Assembly (NCBI GenBank): GCA_017399005.1
Contig: JAFQEO010000003.1
Span: 1-64,000, forward strand
DNA: 64,000 nt
Direction of reading: 5' to 3'
DNA from: Peptococcaceae bacterium
GTDB taxonomy: Bacteria > Bacillota > Peptococcia > Peptococcales > Peptococcaceae
Shown here: piece after piece, positions 34,681 through 42,778 of the stretch
Layout: each line of letters begins with the position of its first letter
Numbering within the stretch: the stretch's first letter is position 1
Translations under genes and position numbers: made by a program
The notes under the pieces: generated by a model
Told to the model about the DNA's origin: nothing
Databases searched by the model: none
Seen by the model: the letters and a program-made list of their open reading frames with translations, nothing else

Positions 34681-34697
34681 TGAAGTTGTTTTTCAAT

Positions 34698-34713
34698 TGT
34701 TTCACGTGAAACA
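34698..34713. other. parS centromere site 4
   Basis: Fourth exact TGTTTCACGTGAAACA palindrome, 10 nt from the dnaB stop codon. Confidence 0.9.
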
Positions 34714-34722
34714 TTCTGAATT

Positions 34723-36060
34723 TTAGCCCGGCATATGGCTGAGATTGCCGAATTTGGTGAATTCTTTGCGGAAACTCAGGTCAACAGAGCCGGTGGCGCC
34801 GTTTCTATGTTTTGCGATAATAATTTCCGCCTGGCCTTTTTTCTCGGAGTTTTCGTTGTAATACTCGTCACGGTAGATAAACATAACGATATCGGCATCC
34901 TGCTCTAAGGAACCGGATTCACGCAGATGGCTCAGGCTTGGTTTTTTCTCCTGCCCCTGTTCTACGGAACGGCTCAGCTGTGATAGCGCGATGATTGGAA
35001 TATCCAGTTCTCTTGCCAGTGCTTTCAGGCTTCTGGAAATCTGAGATACTTCCTGCTGACGGCTTTCGATACGGCCGGTACTGCCCATCAGCTGCAGGTA
35101 GTCGATAATAATCAGCGAAAGCCCCTGTTCCGCTTTTAGCCGACGGGCTTTTGCACGCACTTCACGCACGGAAATAGCCGGGGTATCATCGATATAAACC
35201 GGTGCTTCGCCCAGAGGTGCAATGGCATTGACGAGACGAATCCAGTCATCGCCGAAAATACGGCCATTGCGCAGAGTTTGTTGGTCGATTTCGGCCATGG
35301 AGGAAATCATACGATTTACCAGCTGCTCCTTGGACATTTCCAGACTGAATATGGCTACCGGCTGTCCGGTTGCCATAGCAGCATTCTGCGCCATATTCAG
35401 AGCCAGAGCGGTTTTTCCCATAGCCGGACGGGCAGCCAGAATAATAAAGTCGGATTTCTGCCAGCCAGATGTCATACGGTCTAAATCAATAAAGCCGGAA
35501 GTAAGACCAGTCAGGCCTTCTTTTTTCTGTGCCAGAATTTCCAGTTGATTTAATGTCTGACCGATTACTTCGGAAATTGGTGTTAAACCGGAACGGGTGC
35601 GTTTTTGCGAAATTTCCAGAACCATGCGCTCGGCATCGTCCAGAATTTTTTCGGTTTCCTCGGTATCATCGTAACTGCGGTTGGAAATATTGCTGGCGAT
35701 ACTGATTAAATCGCGCAGCACCGCTTTTTCTTTTACGATTCCGGCATAGTGTACAATATTGGATGCACTGCCCAGAGAGTTTGCAATCTGTGCCACATAG
35801 GCCATGCCGCCGGCTTTTTCCAGATTGCCGTCTTTGTCCAGCTGTGCAGTGATGGTAACCAGATCAACCGGTACATTCTGTTCATTCATTTTGCGCATGG
35901 TGGCAAACAGCACACCGTGGTCATGCCGGTAAAAATCGGATTCTTTTAATAACGGGATAACTTCCAGGATGGCATCCCGATCGTTAAACATGGCCGCCAG
36001 TACAGCCTGTTCTGCTTCCAGACTCTGCGGCAGCATTTTGTCGTTTGTAAATTCAGCCAT
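34723..36060 (-). CDS. dnaB: Replicative DNA helicase
   Basis: Hexameric 5'-3' helicase of the replication fork. The 445-residue protein has the N-terminal domain (LPQSLEAEQAVLAAM), the RecA-like domain with Walker A ARPAMGKTALALN, Walker B LIIIDYLQLM, the H4 region SRQQEVSQISRSLKALARE and the C-terminal AKHRNGATGSVDLSF. The start at 36060 follows GAGGAGGT; thirteen more codons upstream are in frame without a ribosome site. Its promoter carries a pair of direct repeats. No rplI or other usual partner is adjacent. Confidence 0.97.
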   Translation of the reverse strand: MAEFTNDKMLPQSLEAEQAVLAAMFNDRDAILEVIPLLKESDFYRHDHGVLFATMRKMNEQNVPVDLVTITAQLDKDGNLEKAGGMAYVAQIANSLGSASNIVHYAGIVKEKAVLRDLISIASNISNRSYDDTEETEKILDDAERMVLEISQKRTRSGLTPISEVIGQTLNQLEILAQKKEGLTGLTSGFIDLDRMTSGWQKSDFIILAARPAMGKTALALNMAQNAAMATGQPVAIFSLEMSKEQLVNRMISSMAEIDQQTLRNGRIFGDDWIRLVNAIAPLGEAPVYIDDTPAISVREVRAKARRLKAEQGLSLIIIDYLQLMGSTGRIESRQQEVSQISRSLKALARELDIPIIALSQLSRSVEQGQEKKPSLSHLRESGSLEQDADIVMFIYRDEYYNENSEKKGQAEIIIAKHRNGATGSVDLSFRKEFTKFGNLSHMPG

Positions 36061-36097
36061 GTAGCGACCTCCTCGATTGATGAACGATATTTGTTTC

Positions 36098-36139
36098 ATT
36101 ATACACTTTAAAGTTCGTATTTACAATTTAAAGTTCGTA
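36098..36139 (-). promoter_or_regulatory. dnaB promoter with direct repeats
   Basis: Minus strand TTGTAA (36121-36126) and TATAAT (36098-36103), spacer 17 bp. The 13-mer TTTAAAGTTCGTA (plus-strand reading) occurs at 36107-36119, inside the spacer, and at 36127-36139, directly upstream of the -35, 20 bp apart. This is a probable operator for an unknown regulator. Confidence 0.75.
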
Positions 36140-36190
36140 CTCATCATGAAAAGAAAGAATAACTTCTAAAGAGGAGAAAGTTTTTAAGAA

Positions 36191-36218
36191 TTGCACAGAT
36201 AAACGAATGTGTTATAAT
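36191..36218 (+). promoter_or_regulatory. Promoter of the sirtuin-like gene
   Basis: TTGCAC (36191-36196) and TATAAT (36213-36218), spacer 16 bp. Confidence 0.65.
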
Positions 36219-36252
36219 AAAAGGCAGAGATTATGTTTACGGAGTGAGTGTT

Positions 36253-37032
36253 ATGGCAAAACAGACGGATACAAGCTGGAATGAAGAGAAACTGGAACAG
36301 ATTGCAAAAACACTGCGGCAGGCAGATCAGATTCTGGTCGGCATTGGCGGAGGTTTTAATGCAGCTGCCGGGGTTGCGGAACTGCCGTTAAATAAAAAAT
36401 TGAAAGAAAATGAATACTGGCCGTTCTGGCTGCCTTATATCCGGAAGCAGAGGCTGAATAAAGAGGTGCCGGAGTTATATAAACAACTGGCACAGATTCT
36501 GAGCGGGAAAGATTATTTTATTATCGATAGTAATCCAGACGGGTTTTTGTATTACAGCGGGCTGGAGATGGCTCGCATTTACAAAGCACAGGGCGATATG
36601 GCTCGTGTGCAGTGCAGTAAGAACTGCCAGAACCACAGCTGGATTGGCAAGCAGTATTTTGATAAAGTGGAGGCCGATGCATCGTTTTTACCGGTTTGTC
36701 CGCATTGTGGAGCTCCTCTGGTGATGAATGTATATACCGGCGGCAAATTCTGCGATGAACCGTATCAGGAAAAAAACAGTGCCTATTTCCGGTTTATTAA
36801 CGGCTCTGCAAGAAATAAGCTGGCGATTCTGGAACTGGGTGTAGGATACACGATGCCGGAGCTGATTCGTTTCCCGTTTGAACAGATTGTCATGAATCAC
36901 AAACAGGCAAAACTGATTCGGGTGAACACCATGCATCCGCTTTGCGTGGAAGAAAATCGGCATAAGGCTATTTGCACAGAGGCAAGTATTGCAGAGGTGT
37001 TGCCGGCCCTGCTGAAAAAAGCGATGAACTGA
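36253..37032 (+). CDS. SIR2-like protein, degenerate catalytic motif
   Basis: A 259-residue protein related to NAD-dependent deacylases. A glycine-rich NAD loop (LVGIGGGFNAAAGVAEL) near residue 30 and a four-cysteine zinc site (CSKNC...CPHCG) near residues 117-155 are visible, and the C-terminal ILELGVGYTMPELIRFPFE and KLIRVN strands match the sirtuin Rossmann fold. The usual catalytic QNxDGLH reads SNPDGFL, so the histidine is replaced. It may be an ADP-ribosyl-transferring or inactive sirtuin; function unknown. GGAG lies 8 nt before the ATG at 36253. Confidence 0.75.
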   Translation: MAKQTDTSWNEEKLEQIAKTLRQADQILVGIGGGFNAAAGVAELPLNKKLKENEYWPFWLPYIRKQRLNKEVPELYKQLAQILSGKDYFIIDSNPDGFLYYSGLEMARIYKAQGDMARVQCSKNCQNHSWIGKQYFDKVEADASFLPVCPHCGAPLVMNVYTGGKFCDEPYQEKNSAYFRFINGSARNKLAILELGVGYTMPELIRFPFEQIVMNHKQAKLIRVNTMHPLCVEENRHKAICTEASIAEVLPALLKKAMN

Positions 37033-37054
37033 CTTTACGATACAGAAGTCAACA

Positions 37055-37087
37055 AAAAAGCCGGAACAGAATGTTGTTCCGGCTTTG
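37055..37087. terminator. Bidirectional terminator
   Basis: AAGCCGGAACA and TGTTCCGGCTT form a perfect stem with an A run on the left and TTT on the right, between the convergent sirtuin-like and kinase-like genes. Confidence 0.85.
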
Positions 37088-37115
37088 CTAATGTATTCGT
37101 TTGTGAATAGATGAA

Positions 37116-37715
37116 CTATTTGCCCATTTTCTGTTCAACAATGGCTTTCAGCATTGCAACAGTGCCATCAATTCCTAACAGACCACTGTTAATCATTAAA
37201 TCCTGACCTTCCACGCGGCCCCATTTCATTTCGCTGTAGAACTGGTAATATGCACGGCGCTGTTTGTCAGTTTTTTTGATTAATTTCAGAGCTACATCGC
37301 GATCTGCGATGCCATGACGGCTCATAATACGATTGATACGTTTTTCAATATCAGCGTAGATAAATACGCGGATAACATTTTCACGGTCTTCCAGTACATA
37401 GTTTGCACAGCGACCAACGATTACACAGTTTTCTGTATCTGCTTTCTCTTTAATTAAATCCGACTGCATTTTAAATACGCGGTCATTTAAAGAGCCAGGA
37501 TCGATAGATGGTGGATAATAAGGAGCAAATAACGGATTGGATGCAGCTTCATCTGCTTTCAGCAGAACCTGTTCGTCAATACCGCTTTTTTCAGATACGA
37601 TTTTTAATAAATCCTTGTCATAGAAAGAGAAACCTAATTCCTTAGCGAGTTTTTCACCGATTTCGTGCCCGCCGCTGCCGTATTCACGACCGATAGTAAT
37701 AATCATGTTAGCCAT
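37116..37715 (-). CDS. Cytidylate-kinase-like family protein
   Basis: A 199-residue P-loop protein of the cytidylate-kinase-like (AAA_33-related, Cytidylate_kin2) family. It has the glycine-rich ITIGREYGSGGHEIG loop near residue 5, CVIVGRCANYVL in the centre and RRAYYQFYSEMKWG near the C-terminus, all standard for this family, whose members are common in anaerobic Bacillota but have no established substrate. AGGAGG precedes the ATG. Not the housekeeping cmk, which has a different motif set. Confidence 0.88.
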   Translation of the reverse strand: MANMIITIGREYGSGGHEIGEKLAKELGFSFYDKDLLKIVSEKSGIDEQVLLKADEAASNPLFAPYYPPSIDPGSLNDRVFKMQSDLIKEKADTENCVIVGRCANYVLEDRENVIRVFIYADIEKRINRIMSRHGIADRDVALKLIKKTDKQRRAYYQFYSEMKWGRVEGQDLMINSGLLGIDGTVAMLKAIVEQKMGK

Positions 37716-37966
37716 ATGAATTCCTCCTGCTGTAAAAAATTAAGATAAATGTAATTAAGACGGATAAGAATATATAAAAAATCTTTTTCCTTGTGATAAT
37801 TATAACATGTATATCTGGAAAAGAAAAGCAATTATAATGGGGACCGGGCACAAAAAAGATTTTATAGAAGGGCTTTTTTTGCAACATGGGGAATACTATA
37901 ATGAAATAATAACAGCTGTAATAAATATAAACTGTATATGCGAAATAGAATGTGAGAGTGAGTTAT

Positions 37967-38806
37967 ATGCCGGGGCTGGTTTTAGAGGGCGGCACATTCC
38001 GTCCGATTTTCAGTGCGGGAATCATGGATGCCATGGTGAAGCACAATATTATGTTTCCATATTGCATCGGGGTATCGGCCGGAATTACCGACGGATTCTC
38101 CTATGCATCCAGACAGATTGGACGAAACCTGGAAATACTGAAGCAGTATCGCAATGATAGACGATATCTGGGAGCGCAGAATTTTCTGACGGATCGCAGC
38201 CTGTTCGGGGTAAAGTTTGTGTTTGAAGAGATTCCCAATAAACTGCTGCCGTTTGACTGGGATGCTTTTGCAGAATACAATGGAACATTTCTGGTTGGTG
38301 TAACGAATGCACGAACCGGCAAAAGTGAATACCTGGATGGGAAAAAGCTGGATAAGACCAATGCTATAGTGAAAGCCACCTGCGCCATTCCACTGATGTT
38401 TCCGCCGGTTTCTATTAATGGGGAAGAGTATTACGATGGGGGAATCTGTGATCCGATTGCTGTGCGCAAAGCGCTGGCAGATGGAAATGAGAAACTCCTG
38501 ATTATTCTGACCCGACCGAAAGAATATGAGAAAAAACTGGGCAGCAGTAATAAAATTGCGGCTCGTGTATTGAAGAATAAATATCCAAATCTGATAGAAC
38601 CGCTGCTGACCCGGCATGAAAAATATAATGAAACGGTCCGGTTCTGTGATGAACTGGAGCGGCAGGGCAAAGCCATTGTGCTGCGGCCAGCCGATGAGGG
38701 AATTATCGACAGTATGGAAAAAGATGTAGACAAGATTGTCGCCTGCTATCAGTATGGGTATCAGCTGGCAGAAAGACGTATGGACGAAATTGCTGCATTG
38801 TTTTAG
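37967..38806 (+). CDS. Patatin-like phospholipase
   Basis: A 279-residue serine lipid hydrolase of the patatin family (YjjU-like). The oxyanion loop LEGGTFRPIF, the nucleophile elbow GVSAG (Ser near residue 43) and the catalytic aspartate in YYDGGICDP are all present. The ATG at 37967 is chosen over a GTG five codons earlier because the family begins MPGLVLEGG; the ribosome site is weak (GAGAGTGAG). A diacylglycerol-kinase-like gene starts 12 nt later, so the pair probably acts in phospholipid turnover, by inference. Confidence 0.9.
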   Translation: MPGLVLEGGTFRPIFSAGIMDAMVKHNIMFPYCIGVSAGITDGFSYASRQIGRNLEILKQYRNDRRYLGAQNFLTDRSLFGVKFVFEEIPNKLLPFDWDAFAEYNGTFLVGVTNARTGKSEYLDGKKLDKTNAIVKATCAIPLMFPPVSINGEEYYDGGICDPIAVRKALADGNEKLLIILTRPKEYEKKLGSSNKIAARVLKNKYPNLIEPLLTRHEKYNETVRFCDELERQGKAIVLRPADEGIIDSMEKDVDKIVACYQYGYQLAERRMDEIAALF

Positions 38807-38818
38807 GGGGAGAATTAG

Positions 38819-39766
38819 ATGCAGAAAGAATTGCTTTTTTTGGTAAATCCAAAAGCCGGAAAGGCTGAAATTAAAAATAATCTCATGGATATCATTGACC
38901 ACTTTGTAAAGAATGAATGGAAAGTGGCTGTGCGCACGACACAGTATTCAGGTGAAGTTTCGGATATTATCCGGGAAGATGCCTGCAATTACCAGATGAT
39001 TGTATGTGCAGGTGGTGACGGCACTTTAAACGAGGCGGTAGGGGGGCTGATGCAGACAGACTGTAAACCGCTGCTTGGTTATATTCCGGCCGGCACAACT
39101 AATGATTTTGCGGTGAGCCTGGATTTGCCCCGCGAAGTACATCATGCGGCAGAAACCATTATGAACGGGAAACCGTTTTCCTGTGATGCGGGGCGTTTTA
39201 ACGACAGGCATTTTGTATATGTAGCTGCATTCGGAATTTTTACAGAGGTGAGCTATTCTACCCCGCAGCCGTCTAAAAACATGCTGGGACGTGCGGCCTA
39301 TATTTTAGAAGGTATTAAATCTTTAACCGATATCAAAACATATCAGCTCACGATTGAACACAATGGTGAAACCATCACCGGGGAATTTTTATTCGGGATG
39401 GTATCTAACTCCATTTCTGTTGGCGGATTCAAGATGGGCAAGCCGGAAGATGTATCGATGAATGACGGGCTGCTGGAAGTGCTGCTGGTGAAAAAACCGC
39501 GCAACCTGGCAGAATTGCAGAGTACAATTGCATCGCTGCTGCGCAACGATTTAAACAATCCTTGTCTGTATACTTTCCACACCAGTGATTTGCGGGTATT
39601 CTCCAGTGAAGATGTTTCCTGGACGCTGGACGGAGAATTTGGCGGCAATCTGCGTGATGTACAGATTGATGTAATCCCGCAGGCGTATACCATTATGGTT
39701 CCTTCTAGGGAAGTAAACAGGGCAAAATCATTTGATGAGATTAGCTTAGTAGCAGAAAAATTATAA
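38819..39766 (+). CDS. Diacylglycerol kinase family lipid kinase
   Basis: A 315-residue DagK/YegS/LCB5-family kinase phosphorylating diacylglycerol or a related lipid at the inner membrane face. Motifs: LLFLVNPKAGKAE, VCAGGDGTLNEAVGGLM (nucleotide-binding), LGYIPAGTTNDFA, and the C-terminal SWTLDGEFGG. Family members recycle diacylglycerol released during lipoteichoic acid or membrane-derived glycan synthesis. Operon with the patatin gene. Confidence 0.92.
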   Translation: MQKELLFLVNPKAGKAEIKNNLMDIIDHFVKNEWKVAVRTTQYSGEVSDIIREDACNYQMIVCAGGDGTLNEAVGGLMQTDCKPLLGYIPAGTTNDFAVSLDLPREVHHAAETIMNGKPFSCDAGRFNDRHFVYVAAFGIFTEVSYSTPQPSKNMLGRAAYILEGIKSLTDIKTYQLTIEHNGETITGEFLFGMVSNSISVGGFKMGKPEDVSMNDGLLEVLLVKKPRNLAELQSTIASLLRNDLNNPCLYTFHTSDLRVFSSEDVSWTLDGEFGGNLRDVQIDVIPQAYTIMVPSREVNRAKSFDEISLVAEKL

Positions 39767-39776
39767 AAGAACAATA

Positions 39777-39807
39777 AAAGCAGACACCGACCGGTGTCTG
39801 CTTTTTT
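39777..39807. terminator. Bidirectional terminator
   Basis: AAAGCAGACACCG and CGGTGTCTGCTTTTTT pair, serving the lipid kinase on the plus strand and the trxB operon on the minus strand. Confidence 0.9.
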
Positions 39808-39829
39808 GTCGTACAGAAGTCATATAGAA

Positions 39830-39949
39830 TCAGAGATAGTATAAAAGTGATGCAAATGATGGTAACAGCAAACCAATGGAAAGCATGGCAACCAGAATGA
39901 TTAAAAATGCTTTCTGCAGTTTGGACTGTTTGTCCTTGTTGTAATACAT
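39830..39949 (-). CDS. 39-residue single-span membrane peptide
   Basis: A small gene downstream of trxB. Its peptide begins MYYNKDKQSKLQKAF, a basic N-terminus, and continues with a hydrophobic helix (LIILVAMLSIGLLLPSF) to a TGA at 39830. AGGAGGGG stands about 6 nt before the ATG, one of the best ribosome sites in the window, 17 nt after the trxB stop codon; a terminator follows directly. This layout resembles the tiny DUF4044-like proteins of Bacillota, but I cannot confirm homology. Function unknown. Confidence 0.7.
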   Translation of the reverse strand: MYYNKDKQSKLQKAFLIILVAMLSIGLLLPSFASLLYYL

Positions 39950-39966
39950 AGGAACCCCTCCTGTGC

Positions 39967-40875
39967 CTAGCCTCTGAAGTACTCTTCAATCCCGTGCATA
40001 ACAGCGCCGCCGTCACCAACTGCAGTAGTAACCTGACGCAGTTTTTTCTGACGAACATCGCCGATTGCAAATACGCCAGGGATATTGGTAGCCATTTCCT
40101 CGTCGGTAATGATATAGCCCTGTTCGTTTACTTCCAGTTCTGCAGGCAGGAAGGAAGCGTTTGGCAGATAGCCTACAAAAATGAATACGCCGTTGACATC
40201 CAGTGTGCTGGTTGCATCGGTTTTTTTGTTGCGCAGTTTCAGCTGGGTTACTTTTTCATCACCCACAATTTCATCCACTACTGTGTCATAGATGATATTC
40301 AGTTTTTCGTTTGCCAGTGCACGACTCTGTGCCAGTTTATTTGCACGCAGTTCATCACGGCGATGAATCAGAGTAACGCTGGAGCACATTTTGGTTAAAT
40401 ACATCGCTTCTTCTACAGCGGTATCGCCGCCGCCAACAACAGCAACCGGCTGATCACGGAAGAAGAAACCGTCACAGGTTGCACAGTAGGAAACACCACG
40501 GCCACGCAGACGACCTTCGTTTTCTACGCCCAGTGTTCTAGGTTTTGCACCGGATGCAATTACAATCGCTTTTGCTTCGATGGTCTGTTTGTCAGTGATT
40601 ACTTTTTTGATATCACCGGACAAATCCAGAGACTGCACCTGTTCATAAATCATTTCTACACCAAAAGTCTGGGTCTGTTCGAAAAATTTCATCATCAGCT
40701 CCGGGCCGGAAATCCCTTCCGGAAAGCCCGGGTAGTTTTCAATCATATCGGTAGTAGCAGCCTGACCGCCAGGAACCCCGTGTTCCAGAATAGCGGTTTT
40801 GTAACCTGCACGTGATGCATAAATTGCAGCAGTCATGCCAGCAGGGCCGGCACCGATAATTAACACTTCATACAT
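39967..40875 (-). CDS. trxB: Thioredoxin reductase
   Basis: FAD- and NADPH-dependent disulfide reductase of 302 residues. It has GAGPAGMTAAIYASRAG (FAD), the redox-active CATC in GVSYCATCDGFFF (about residue 134), the NAD(P)-binding GGGDTAVEEAMYL and the C-terminal FAIGDVR. AGGAGG precedes the ATG. A small membrane peptide follows in the same transcript. The NADPH motif HRRDELRA has the two arginines expected for NADPH. Confidence 0.97.
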   Translation of the reverse strand: MYEVLIIGAGPAGMTAAIYASRAGYKTAILEHGVPGGQAATTDMIENYPGFPEGISGPELMMKFFEQTQTFGVEMIYEQVQSLDLSGDIKKVITDKQTIEAKAIVIASGAKPRTLGVENEGRLRGRGVSYCATCDGFFFRDQPVAVVGGGDTAVEEAMYLTKMCSSVTLIHRRDELRANKLAQSRALANEKLNIIYDTVVDEIVGDEKVTQLKLRNKKTDATSTLDVNGVFIFVGYLPNASFLPAELEVNEQGYIITDEEMATNIPGVFAIGDVRQKKLRQVTTAVGDGGAVMHGIEEYFRG

Positions 40876-40930
40876 AAAAGTAGCCTCCTTATATAAATAG
40901 ATACATAATCGTATACTGCCAGTTTACAGT

Positions 40931-40959
40931 ATCATAGCACAAAAAAAGCGCGGGAGCAA
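40931..40959 (-). promoter_or_regulatory. Promoter of trxB
   Basis: Minus strand TTGCTC (40954-40959) and TATGAT (40931-40936), spacer 17 bp. The -35 lies inside the terminator stem of the preceding gene. Confidence 0.65.
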
Positions 40960-40968
40960 TTCCCGCGC
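40941..40968 (-). terminator. Terminator of the M23 peptidase gene
   Basis: Minus strand GCGCGGGAA and TTCCCGCGC-complement arms pair perfectly and are followed by seven T (40941-40947 as A). Confidence 0.9.
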
Positions 40969-41002
40969 AGTTAATTTCGTATTTAGATTTGATTGCAATT
41001 CT

Positions 41003-42397
41003 TTATTTCAGGTAGTTTACAGGGTTTTTGGTACTGCCGTTTACAATTACTTCGAAATGTAAGTGAGGACCAGTACTTCTACCAGTGTTACCTGCACGAC
41101 CAATCTGCTGACCGCGTGCTACCTGATCGCCAACTTTGCAGTTGTAAGCGGATAAGTGTGCATATCTTGTTTTCATGCCATTGCCGTGGTCAACTACGAT
41201 GCAGTTGCCGTAAGCGTAATACCAGCTTGCCAGTACCACTTTACCACCGGCAGCTGCATAAACAGCATCGCCTGTTTTTGCGGAGATATCGATACCGGAG
41301 TGGAACCCGCGGCTTCTGGTACCATATGGAGAAGTGATTTTACCGCTCTTTGGCCAGCTCAGCACACCGCTGCTGTTTGCAGCACGGGAGGAGATTTTGA
41401 TAGATGCGGTACCTTTGCTTACCACTTCTGTAACAGGCTGAGAAATTACAACTTCATTCAGAGCCACTTTTTCGATTGTTGCACCGTTTGCTTCTTTTAC
41501 TTCGTAAGTTACCTGTTTTTTACCGTCGGCACCTTTTGTGATGACTTTGGTTTCACCTTTTAACAGGCTGTTGTTTTCTTTGTATTCTGTTGCATGAGCG
41601 ATTGCTTCTTCAACAGTTACTTCTTTTGTTACCACTACGCTAACCAGTGGTTCCAGTTTGGTTAAGGAAATTTCCTGACCAATCTGCAGTTTTTCCGGAA
41701 CGATGTTTGGATTCAGGTTCTGCAGTTCGGATACGGATAAGTCATTGTTGTGTGCGATTGTCCAGAAGGATTCGCCTTCCGCAACTTTATGGGTCTGTAC
41801 TGCTTCTTTACCTGCTGCAATTTTTTCCAGTACTTTTTCTGGAGACGCGATTTCAGAAGCTTTTACATTGCCAGGTTCAATGGCTACATCCTGCAGGAAG
41901 TCAACAGATTTTACAACTGCATTGCCTGCATTTGCTGTAGCATTTTCTTTTAACTTGTCCAGAACTTTCTGTGCATCTGCTTCAGAAGCCAGAGCCAGCT
42001 GAATTTCTCCGTTGTTTACATTTAACATTGCACCAGGAGCCAGCCATTCAACATTTTCATCAATTAAACTGTTCAGTTCTTCGTTGCTTAATTTATCAGA
42101 GAAGAAACCGTGAGTTGCTTTTGCTTCTACAGTGTTGTAGGAAGCTGTGATGGTCATGCCTGTTTCCTGCTGTGCCTTAGCTTTGGATGCATTCAGAGCC
42201 TGATTCAGTGCCGATGCGGAACTGATCTGTCCCATGTTTTTTCCGTCAATCACAACCGAGTAGGAGGTTGTCATTGAGAATGTACATGCAAATAAGATAA
42301 GAACGGCGATTGCAATGCCGCCAAGAAAATACTGTTTTGAACCTTTACCTTCAAAAAATTTAACCAGATTCATGAACTTTGCCGTCAGATTGTTCAT
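41003..42397 (-). CDS. M23 peptidoglycan endopeptidase with LysM and G5 domains
   Basis: A 464-residue envelope protein. A single membrane helix (about residues 24-45, FLGGIAIAVLILFACTF) anchors it; a LysM domain (HKVAEGESFWTIAHNNDLSV, about 200-245) and a G5 domain (about 255-330) follow, and the C-terminal M23 domain carries the zinc ligands HSGID and HLHFE (about 368 and 446). It should cleave peptide crosslinks during cell-wall growth. No promoter is obvious; the 140-nt leader contains GC-rich overlapping hairpins. Confidence 0.93.
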   Translation of the reverse strand: MNNLTAKFMNLVKFFEGKGSKQYFLGGIAIAVLILFACTFSMTTSYSVVIDGKNMGQISSASALNQALNASKAKAQQETGMTITASYNTVEAKATHGFFSDKLSNEELNSLIDENVEWLAPGAMLNVNNGEIQLALASEADAQKVLDKLKENATANAGNAVVKSVDFLQDVAIEPGNVKASEIASPEKVLEKIAAGKEAVQTHKVAEGESFWTIAHNNDLSVSELQNLNPNIVPEKLQIGQEISLTKLEPLVSVVVTKEVTVEEAIAHATEYKENNSLLKGETKVITKGADGKKQVTYEVKEANGATIEKVALNEVVISQPVTEVVSKGTASIKISSRAANSSGVLSWPKSGKITSPYGTRSRGFHSGIDISAKTGDAVYAAAGGKVVLASWYYAYGNCIVVDHGNGMKTRYAHLSAYNCKVGDQVARGQQIGRAGNTGRSTGPHLHFEVIVNGSTKNPVNYLK

Positions 42398-42659
42398 ACG
42401 TTATGCAGATTCGATATCTGCTGTCCGCCACCTTTCTTTTCGTTGGAGTTCTGTGTCTTCGTGATATATTCTATTTTGTAGAAGAAAACCAAATGTAAAT
42501 TTGCGCGGTCTGCTATTCGCGCGACCTTATTCTAGCATAATTCATCAGAAAGGAAAAGGAAAATCAAGGTTTTGTAACCTGACTGTAACTAAATAGGCAC
42601 AAAATCTTTAGAAATTTGTGACGATGAGGAAGATTTCCAGATAAAAAACGGACTTTTCT
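42398..42659. other. Gap upstream of the M23 gene: leader hairpins, otherwise nothing seen
   Basis: The minus-strand leader of the peptidase gene holds two mutually exclusive small helices: GCGCG/CGCGC (42503-42507 with 42518-42522) and GGTC/GACC (42507-42510 with 42522-42525). It does not match the cyclic-di-AMP riboswitch that often precedes such genes. The rest is AT-rich with no gene. Confidence 0.35.
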
Positions 42660-42688
42660 TTGGCTTTCTGCAGGAAATATGATAAAAT
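42660..42688 (+). promoter_or_regulatory. Promoter of the M20 amidohydrolase gene
   Basis: TTGGCT (42660-42665) and TAAAAT (42683-42688), spacer 17 bp. Confidence 0.55.
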
Positions 42689-42778
42689 GCAGGAGAATAC
42701 AGATTGTATACGGGAAGTAAAAAAATGAAATGTAGATAGCTTCATAATTTCTATATACAAAAGGAGTTAAGTTCAATA

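Noticed and set aside
42398-42540. Cyclic-di-AMP riboswitch before the M23 peptidase
   Set aside because: The leader is short and shows none of the conserved blocks of that class; only small GC-rich hairpins are seen.
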